A DNA stretch of 64,000 nucleotides from Sphingobacteriaceae bacterium. Lineage in GTDB: Bacteria; Bacteroidota; Bacteroidia; Sphingobacteriales; Sphingobacteriaceae. Both the position numbers and the translations under genes were made by a program. The stretch is taken from positions 62,001 to 126,000 of the forward strand of contig CANHGR010000001.1 of NCBI GenBank assembly GCA_947460875.1, read 5' to 3'. Below are positions 57,982 to 64,000 of this stretch, in pieces. The notes beneath the pieces were generated by a model that saw nothing but the letters and a program-made list of their open reading frames with translations, had not been told where the DNA came from and did not search any database. The first letter of the stretch is position 1. The number at the start of each line of letters is the position of its first letter.

Positions 57982-60900
57982 ATGCCAGAATTCTCTCATT
58001 TACACGTACATACACAGTTTTCCCTGCTAGACGGAGCTGCGGACATCTCGCGATTGTTTAAAAAGGCACAGGCCGATGGAATGAAAGCGATGGCCATTAC
58101 GGATCATGGAAATATGTTTGGCGTGTTCAAATTTGTCGCAGAAGCTAACAAACACAAGGTAAAGCCTATCATCGGATGTGAATTTTATGTCGTGGAAGAC
58201 AGACATAAAAAGCAGTTTACAAAAGAAAAACGCGATGCCCGGTTTCATCAGCTTTTGCTTGCTAAAAATGCGCAAGGTTACCAAAATCTAATCAAACTAT
58301 GCTCCCTTGGGTACATGGAGGGTTTGTACAGTAAATGGCCAAGAATTGACAAGGAGCTAATTTTAAAATATCATTCTGGACTGATAGCCACAACCTGTTG
58401 TATTGGAGCGTCTGTGCCGCAAGCCATTTTGAAGGAGAGCGAAGAGAAGGCAGAACTTGAATTTAAATGGTGGCTCGACGTGTTCGGCGAGGATTTTTAC
58501 ATTGAATTACAGCGGCATGATATCGAAGATCAGCACACAGTCAATAAAGTTTTATTAGGCTTTGCTAAAAAATATAATGTAAAGATCATCTGTTCTAACG
58601 ATTCGCATTACGTAGATCAGCAAGATTCCAATGCGCATGATATTCTGCTTTGCGTGAATACTGGTGATATACAAAGCACGCCAATAGCTACCAACGAAGA
58701 GGGAGGAAAAGGCTTTCGCTTTGGGTTTCCGAATGATCAGTTCTATTTTAAATCGCAAAGTGAGATGGATAAGCTTTTCAGCGATCTGCCTGAATCTTTG
58801 GATAATACAAATGAAATTGTAGATAAGGTGGATCATCTCGACCTTAAGCGGGATATTTTATTGCCCAATTTTCCTATCCCTGACGAATTTAAAATCCATA
58901 TCGGTGAAGGCTCTGCTCAGCTGAATCAGTGGGAGTACCTGAAGCACCTGACCTATACCGGTGCAAAAGAAAGATATAAAGATATTAGTCCCGAAGTTGA
59001 AGAACGCATCAATTTTGAACTGTTTACCGTTAGAACGATGGGTTTTGCGGGATACTTCCTGATCGTTTCTGATTTTATCCGTGCTGGTCGCGATATGGGG
59101 GTCTTTGTCGGACCGGGTAGAGGGTCCGCGGCAGGTTCGGTTGTGGCTTACTGCATCGGCATCACCAATATTGACCCTCTAAAATATAATCTGCTGTTTG
59201 AGAGATTCCTCAATCCCGATAGGAAATCAATGCCCGATATTGATACAGATTTCGATGATGAGGGAAGACAAAAGGTTATAGACTATGTGGTTGATAAATA
59301 TGGAAAGAATCAAGTGGCTCAGATTATCACTTATGGCTCCATGGCCGCCAAGTCAAGTATTAAGGATGTAGCCAGGGTTCTCGACTTGCCTCTTGCCGAA
59401 TCGAATATGCTGGCGAAGTTGGTGCCGGACAGACCCGGAACAAGCCTTCTTCAAGTGATGACTGGTGCTCTGGACGCCATAAAAAAGGAACAAAACCCGG
59501 AAGATTTTGAGAATATAAAGACTCTTCGAAAAATCCTCGAAGATGGGAAGACTGTTCAGTCGAACGTTCTAAAGGAAGCTTTGATCTTAGAGGGCTCGGT
59601 TAGAAATGTCGGGATCCACGCTGCCGGAATTATTATTGCACCCTATGACCTCACGGATATCATCCCGGTAGCTACGTCGAAAGAGTCTGAATTACTAATT
59701 ACCCAATATGATGGTCGCGTTATTGAAGATGCGGGTGTAATAAAAATGGATTTTCTGGGATTGAAGACCCTCACAATAATTAAAGATACCTTAAGGCTGA
59801 TTAAACAAAATCACGCCATCGAAATCGAGATAGATTCGATTCCACTCGATGATCTGCTCACGTTTGAGCTTTATCAGCGCGGTGATACAAACGGCACGTT
59901 TCAGTTTGAAAGTGATGGTATGCAGAAATACCTCCGCGAACTCAGACCTGATAAATTCGAAGATCTGATTGCCATGAATGCTCTGTATCGGCCTGGACCG
60001 ATAGAATATATTCCGAATTTCATTTCCAGAAAGCACGGGCGCGAAGCAGTGAGCTATGATCTTCCTGATATGGAAGAATATCTGGCAGATACCTATGGTA
60101 TAACTGTTTATCAAGAGCAGGTTATGCTTCTGTCGCAGAAGCTTGCCAGCTTTTCCAAAGGAGATGCTGATGTGTTGCGCAAGGCGATGGGGAAGAAGGA
60201 TCGCTATACGCTCGATAAATTGAAACCTCAGTTTATAGAAAATGCTGGAAAGCTCGGACACGACGCAAAAATTCTCGAAAAGATCTGGACAGATTGGGAA
60301 GCGTTCGCTTCCTATGCGTTCAATAAATCACACTCCACTTGTTATGCGTTTGTAGCCTATCAAACAGCTTACCTGAAAGCTCATTACCCTGCCGAATATA
60401 TGGCAGCGGTTTTAAACAATCAGAACAATATTGAAAAGATATCATTCTTTATGGATGAGACCCGAAGAATGGGTATACCGGTTCTTGGACCTGATATAAA
60501 CGAGTCTGATCTTAGTTTTGCCGTTAACAAAAAAGGCGAAGTTCGTTTTGGAATGGCCGGAATTAAAGGCGTCGGTGATAAAGCAATTGAAAGTATTATC
60601 GAAGAAAGGAATTTAAACGGCCCGTATCTCGATGTTTATGATTTTGCACGCCGCACCAATTCTAGGGCTGTTAGCAAGAAAGTTTATGAAAACCTAATTT
60701 ATGCCGGTGCATTTGACTTGTTTGGGTTTAACAGGGCGCAGTTCTTTTTGAAAGCGGATAGTAGCAATAGTAATGGTATTGAGAGGTTAATTAAATATAC
60801 CAACGATTATCAGGGAAACTTAAACTCTTCGCAGGCATCGCTTTTCGGCGGTACCAGTCACGCCCATATTTCTGAACCTCAACTTCCGGAGTTTGAAGAA

Positions 60901-61614
60901 TGGGCAGTTATTGAAAAATTGAAGTATGAGAAAGATGTTATCGGAATTTACCTTACTGGGCATCCTCTCGATAATTATAAATTCGAGCTCGATAACTTTT
61001 GTACCCATCAGATAAAGCATGTGAGCTTGGTGAATAAAGTAAAGAACGGTGAGGTTTTGGAAGAAGATCAAACTGAATTTGATAAAATCAAGAATCGCGA
61101 TCTTCTGGTTGGCGGACTAGTTTCAAACGCTCAGCACCGCACTACGAAAACCGGTAAGCCCTTTGGCTCGATGATATTAGAAGATTTTACAGACAGCTGT
61201 GAAATCGTCTTATTTGGCGAAGATTATGTTAAATTAAAGTCTTTCTTTACAGATGGGTATTTTTTGCAGGTAAGAGCTTCTATAACTGAAAGGTTTAAAC
61301 AGAAAGATAATTGGGAGTTTAAGGCTACACAGATTACTCTGCTTTCTGATCTTAGGGATAAGATGGCGAAATGTTTGACAATTCAATTGGCATTAAGTCA
61401 GGTATCTGAAGAGTTTTTGCTACAAATGGATGGACTAGTAAAAAGTAATGCCAAACAGAATCCTAACAGGAATTGCCAGTTGAAATTTATGATAATAGAT
61501 TACGAAAACGAAACGACTTTAGAGATGCCGTCTAAAACGATAAAGATCAATCCCAGTAATGAATTTATCGATGAATTGATCAAACTTAAGGGGATAAAAT
61601 ATAAGTTAAATTAA
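57982..61614 (+). CDS. dnaE: DNA polymerase III alpha subunit
   Basis: Replicative DNA polymerase, 1210 residues. The PHP domain starts SHLHVHTQFSLLDGAADISR, with ITDHGNMFGVFKF. The catalytic domain shows GPGRGSAAGSVVAYCIGI and the active-site aspartates in SMPDIDTDFDDEGRQKVIDY. Then come the YQEQVMLLSQ and FNKSHSTCYAFVAYQTAYLK blocks, a helix-hairpin-helix (KGVGDKAIESIIEER) and an OB fold (RDLLVGGLVSNAQHRTTKTG). The PHP metal ligands look intact, which fits a proofreading-capable PHP domain. It forms its own unit downstream of the YeeE/YedE pair. Confidence 0.97.
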   Translation: MPEFSHLHVHTQFSLLDGAADISRLFKKAQADGMKAMAITDHGNMFGVFKFVAEANKHKVKPIIGCEFYVVEDRHKKQFTKEKRDARFHQLLLAKNAQGYQNLIKLCSLGYMEGLYSKWPRIDKELILKYHSGLIATTCCIGASVPQAILKESEEKAELEFKWWLDVFGEDFYIELQRHDIEDQHTVNKVLLGFAKKYNVKIICSNDSHYVDQQDSNAHDILLCVNTGDIQSTPIATNEEGGKGFRFGFPNDQFYFKSQSEMDKLFSDLPESLDNTNEIVDKVDHLDLKRDILLPNFPIPDEFKIHIGEGSAQLNQWEYLKHLTYTGAKERYKDISPEVEERINFELFTVRTMGFAGYFLIVSDFIRAGRDMGVFVGPGRGSAAGSVVAYCIGITNIDPLKYNLLFERFLNPDRKSMPDIDTDFDDEGRQKVIDYVVDKYGKNQVAQIITYGSMAAKSSIKDVARVLDLPLAESNMLAKLVPDRPGTSLLQVMTGALDAIKKEQNPEDFENIKTLRKILEDGKTVQSNVLKEALILEGSVRNVGIHAAGIIIAPYDLTDIIPVATSKESELLITQYDGRVIEDAGVIKMDFLGLKTLTIIKDTLRLIKQNHAIEIEIDSIPLDDLLTFELYQRGDTNGTFQFESDGMQKYLRELRPDKFEDLIAMNALYRPGPIEYIPNFISRKHGREAVSYDLPDMEEYLADTYGITVYQEQVMLLSQKLASFSKGDADVLRKAMGKKDRYTLDKLKPQFIENAGKLGHDAKILEKIWTDWEAFASYAFNKSHSTCYAFVAYQTAYLKAHYPAEYMAAVLNNQNNIEKISFFMDETRRMGIPVLGPDINESDLSFAVNKKGEVRFGMAGIKGVGDKAIESIIEERNLNGPYLDVYDFARRTNSRAVSKKVYENLIYAGAFDLFGFNRAQFFLKADSSNSNGIERLIKYTNDYQGNLNSSQASLFGGTSHAHISEPQLPEFEEWAVIEKLKYEKDVIGIYLTGHPLDNYKFELDNFCTHQIKHVSLVNKVKNGEVLEEDQTEFDKIKNRDLLVGGLVSNAQHRTTKTGKPFGSMILEDFTDSCEIVLFGEDYVKLKSFFTDGYFLQVRASITERFKQKDNWEFKATQITLLSDLRDKMAKCLTIQLALSQVSEEFLLQMDGLVKSNAKQNPNRNCQLKFMIIDYENETTLEMPSKTIKINPSNEFIDELIKLKGIKYKLN

Positions 61615-61689
61615 TGTCACATTGTCGTGCTTGCGTTTTGGCAGGAAAATTGAATGCGTATTATTGTATAAATATTAAAATTAAATATT

Positions 61690-62010
61690 ATGGCTTTAGA
61701 AATAACTGACGCTAACTTTGAAGAATTAGTTTTGAAATCAGATAAACCTGTTTTGGTAGACTTCTGGGCAGAATGGTGTGGCCCTTGCCGCATGGTTGGT
61801 CCTGTGGTGGAAGAACTAGCAAAAGAATATGATGGAAAAGCTGTCGTGGGTAAAGTAAACGTTGATCACAATCCCGGCATATCAATGCAATTTGGCATTC
61901 GCAATATCCCTGCATTATTGTTCTTTAAAAATGGCGAAATTGTAGATAAACAAATAGGTGCTGTGCCCAAGTCTGTTTTGGCTGATAAGCTTAGCAAACA
62001 GCTGGTTTAA
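61690..62010 (+). CDS. trxA: thioredoxin
   Basis: Small cytoplasmic disulfide reductase, 106 residues, with the active site WAEWCGPCRMVGPVVEELAK near residues 27-46 and the cis-Pro loop FGIRNIPALLFFKNG near 70-84. There is no signal peptide, so it is the general cytoplasmic form. It follows dnaE by 75 bases and ends at a strong terminator that separates it from the DUF58 gene. Confidence 0.95.
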   Translation: MALEITDANFEELVLKSDKPVLVDFWAEWCGPCRMVGPVVEELAKEYDGKAVVGKVNVDHNPGISMQFGIRNIPALLFFKNGEIVDKQIGAVPKSVLADKLSKQLV

Positions 62011-62033
62011 GCTTACTTATTTCAAGTATTAAA

Positions 62034-62066
62034 AATCTATCTCGTTGCAACGGGATGGATTTTTTT
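62034..62066 (+). terminator. trxA intrinsic terminator
   Basis: The stem AATCTATCTCGTT (62034-62046) pairs along its whole length with AACGGGATGGATT (62049-62061), with G-T pairs, and is followed by a T-run to 62066. An ATG inside the 3' arm (62055) is not a likely start. Confidence 0.88.
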
Positions 62067-62081
62067 GTTTTACCTTTAACT

Positions 62082-63005
62082 ATGCTTTATAATCTACATT
62101 CACACAAAGAGCTTCAAAATATTGGAAACCTTGAGATTCTTGCGCAGCAAGTCGTTGAAGGGTTCATAACCGGACTGCATAAAAGTCCGTTTCATGGCTT
62201 TTCTGTTGAATTTGCTGAACATCGTCTTTATAACAGCGGAGAGTCTGTAAAGAATATCGACTGGAAATTATATGGTCGCACAGATAAGCTTTTCGTCAAG
62301 CGATTTGAAGAAGAAACAAATTTAAGATGTCAGTTAGTTTTGGATGTTTCTTCGTCCATGTACTATCCCGAAAAAGAATTAAATAAGATTATTTTTTCTG
62401 TTTGCGCAGCAGCGTCTCTAATCTATCTATTCAAGAAGCAGCGTGATGCTTTTGGATTAAGTTGTTTCTCAGACCATCTTGAATTATCTACTCAAGCAAA
62501 GTCGACAGCAGTGCATCAGAAATATTTATTTGCAGAATTAGAACGTCTGATGGAGCGCGATGTAAAAGGCAATCAAACAAACGTCGCCTCTGCTCTCCAC
62601 CAGATTGCCGAACAAATCCATAAACGATCGCTTGTCATTATCTTCAGTGACATGTTGGAAACCGTCTCAACTGACACCGGACTTTCTGATATTTTTGCGG
62701 CCCTTCAACATTTGAAGCATAATAAACATGAAGTTGTTATTTTCAACGTACTAGATCACAAAAAAGAATTGAGTTTTGACTTTGATAATCATCCCCATCA
62801 TTTTATAGATCTTGAAACGGCAGAAGAGCTGAAAGTGCATCCCAACCAGGTTAAGGAGACCTATCTCAGGGCAATAACTGCGTATCACAAAGAACTAAAG
62901 CTAAAATGCGCGCAATATCGTATTGATTTAATTGATGCTGATATCAAAAATGGTTTCCACCAGGTATTACAGGCCTATTTGATAAAGCGAAGCCGGATGT
63001 CCTAA
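62082..63005 (+). CDS. DUF58 protein
   Basis: A DUF58-family protein of 307 residues (from ATG 62082; an ATG at 62055 lies in the trxA terminator). The family signature is EFAEHRLYNSGESVKNIDWK near residues 48-67, followed by YGRTDKLFVKRFEEETNLR, and then a von Willebrand A-like core starting LVLDVSSSM (MIDAS-like DxSxS). DUF58 proteins normally work with a MoxR AAA+ ATPase; none is in the window, but the locus may continue elsewhere. It could assist in assembly or maturation of a surface complex. Confidence 0.9.
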   Translation: MLYNLHSHKELQNIGNLEILAQQVVEGFITGLHKSPFHGFSVEFAEHRLYNSGESVKNIDWKLYGRTDKLFVKRFEEETNLRCQLVLDVSSSMYYPEKELNKIIFSVCAAASLIYLFKKQRDAFGLSCFSDHLELSTQAKSTAVHQKYLFAELERLMERDVKGNQTNVASALHQIAEQIHKRSLVIIFSDMLETVSTDTGLSDIFAALQHLKHNKHEVVIFNVLDHKKELSFDFDNHPHHFIDLETAEELKVHPNQVKETYLRAITAYHKELKLKCAQYRIDLIDADIKNGFHQVLQAYLIKRSRMS

Positions 63006-63046
63006 GCCCGTTTCGGTGCTAAGTTTTTAATACTCAAGAATTCATT

Positions 63047-63178
63047 TCAGAAAACAAAGCTGCTGTTAATTAAATTTTTGTCTTTAAAATTAGAACCTAT
63101 CGCTGCAATTAGATTGTTATTGAAGGTCGCAATTCCGCATTCACGTGGCGGATAAGTAGAAATATAGGCAATTTTCAT
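63047..63178 (-). pseudogene. N-terminal remnant of a GT4 glycosyltransferase
   Basis: A 43-codon frame from ATG 63176-63178 to TGA 63047-63049 reads MKIAYISTYPPRECGIATFN, then NNLIAAIGSNFKDKNLINSS and FVF. The first 20 residues are the hallmark of a Bacteroidota GT4 glycosyltransferase of about 750 residues or shorter forms of about 350, whose remaining sequence is missing. It is a deletion remnant rather than a gene, close to the aminotransferase at the window edge. Confidence 0.75.
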
Positions 63179-63294
63179 CTGAATCTGTTTTAGCAAGGTT
63201 ACAGCATGCTAACATGATTCTTTGTACGATTGTTTGCTCCAGTAAATACCTTGGCTACAACTCTTTGATTATAAGGCTCTAGGCGGGTATTAGG

Positions 63295-63999
63295 TTAGCC
63301 TTTATGAAAATAATCTATAGCTTCAATAATCACATTACATGCTTTTTCAATCTCATTTTCTGTGATAATTAAAGGTGGGGCTATGCGCATTGAATGATCA
63401 CAGTGTAAGAACCAGTCTGTAATGATACCATGTTCAATGCAACGATCGATGATTTTTTTGTTGAAATCAAAATCCTTGAATTCTACCGCAATCATTAGTC
63501 CGATAATTCGAACCTCTCGTATACCCGGATGAACAAGCAGTTTGCGGAAAATTGCTCCTTTTTGCTCCACTGCGTCTACAAGTTTTTCGCTTTGTATAAC
63601 CTGAAGTGTCGCTAATCCTGCCGCGCAACAAACAGGATGCCCGCCAAAGGTGCTGATATGCCCTAGGATAGGTTGGTGGCTTAAAACGCCCATAATGTTG
63701 CTCGAGGATATAAATGCGCCCATAGGCATTCCGCCGGCCATCCCTTTGGCAATTAATAGGATATCAGGTATAACGTCAAAATGTTCAAAAGCAAATAGTT
63801 TTCCGGTACGCCCAAAGCCCGTTTGAATTTCATCGAGTATGAGAAGGGTTCCTGTATCTGTGCAACGCTGGCGGAGCAGTTTCATATAATTTGCTGCGGG
63901 TATACGTACCCCCGCTTCTCCTTGTATCGTTTCAATGATTACGCAGGCCGTGGCTTGCGTAATCATTTCTAAATCAGGTATGTTATTGAAATTTATAAA
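63295..63999 (-). CDS. class-III aminotransferase, partial (cut by window edge)
   Basis: C-terminal 235 residues of a PLP-dependent class-III aminotransferase, entering from beyond the right edge. Visible are CVIIETIQGEAGVRIPA, the PLP-binding ILDEIQTGFGRTGKLFAFEH with its Asp, and the Schiff-base lysine in DILLIAKGMAGGMPMGAF, followed by HISTFGGHPVCCAAGLATLQ. The closest functional groups are acetylornithine/ornithine or 4-aminobutyrate aminotransferases; the N-terminal residues needed to decide are outside the window. The frame is open to base 63999, so it continues upstream. Confidence 0.88.
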   Translation of the reverse strand, partial: FINFNNIPDLEMITQATACVIIETIQGEAGVRIPAANYMKLLRQRCTDTGTLLILDEIQTGFGRTGKLFAFEHFDVIPDILLIAKGMAGGMPMGAFISSSNIMGVLSHQPILGHISTFGGHPVCCAAGLATLQVIQSEKLVDAVEQKGAIFRKLLVHPGIREVRIIGLMIAVEFKDFDFNKKIIDRCIEHGIITDWFLHCDHSMRIAPPLIITENEIEKACNVIIEAIDYFHKG

Positions 64000-64000
64000 C

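Noticed and set aside
62055-62081. Upstream ATG for the DUF58 gene
   Set aside because: It is inside the trxA terminator stem.

Overview
The window is chromosomal DNA from a member of the Bacteroidota, most likely of the Sphingobacteriaceae type (Pedobacter-like). The evidence is the pair gldF/gldG, TonB-dependent receptors with N-terminal carboxypeptidase-like domains, DUF4249 and DUF2490 proteins, promoters of the Bacteroidota form TAnnTTTG, almost no Shine-Dalgarno sequences except a very strong one in front of rpsU, and AT-rich intergenic DNA. No phage, transposase, CRISPR array or intact defence island was seen. Most of the window is core genome.

Layout. 0-4.5 kb (minus strand): a DedA membrane protein, dnaN, and the gliding genes gldG and gldF. 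4.6-12.1 kb (mostly plus): rpsT, radC, a methyltransferase (minus), pheT, a small coiled-coil gene, zapA, a gap that folds like 6S RNA, rny, and an Mpo1-like membrane protein. 12.1-18 kb: a TonB-dependent receptor, a secreted beta-helix-like lipoprotein, and a transglutaminase-like secreted protein. The first two have near-identical promoters with elements repeated every 11 bp, and a third array with the same period lies upstream of the transglutaminase-like gene. 17.8-19.3 kb: a ComEA-like helix-hairpin-helix protein and apt. 19.3-20.4 kb: a broken sugar dehydrogenase. 20.5-23.7 kb: a second receptor with a DUF4249 lipoprotein. 23.7-25.4 kb: a decayed exopolysaccharide locus with remnants of a tyrosine kinase and a NusG/UpxY-type antiterminator.

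25.4-41 kb is the translation/transcription core: rpsU, xerC, a broken hpf, four tRNAs, tuf, tRNA-Trp, secE, nusG, rplK-rplA-rplJ-rplL, rpoB, rpoC, and a DUF3467 gene. 41-47 kb (minus) is a run of miaA, a pRiA4b ORF-3-like gene, a CCA-adding-type nucleotidyltransferase, tsaC/sua5, a glycosyltransferase and dapD. 47-55.6 kb: an S4-domain protein, an OmpH-like lipoprotein, gyrB, two tandem paralogous secreted proteins of unknown function, a retropepsin-like protein, mdh, an SDR oxidoreductase, a Dabb protein and a DUF2490 protein. 55.9-64 kb: a broken FkbM methyltransferase, a YeeE/YedE pair, dnaE, trxA, a DUF58 protein, a truncated glycosyltransferase remnant and the C-terminal part of a class-III aminotransferase.

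Three themes go beyond routine annotation. First, a candidate regulon is marked by TTAACA-like elements at an exact 11-bp period, with a conserved TAACATTG-N6-TAnnTTTG promoter; it resembles phosphate (PhoB/PhoP) control. Second, there is focal decay: at least six broken genes or remnants, three of them from polysaccharide metabolism and one the ribosome hibernation factor hpf, among intact housekeeping genes. Third, the rpsU promoter and leader (TTTCGTAG-TTTGC followed by AGGAGG) is matched by the start of the tRNA-tuf operon, which suggests shared control. Intergenic spacers also carry a recurring class of imperfect palindromes built from short repeated words.
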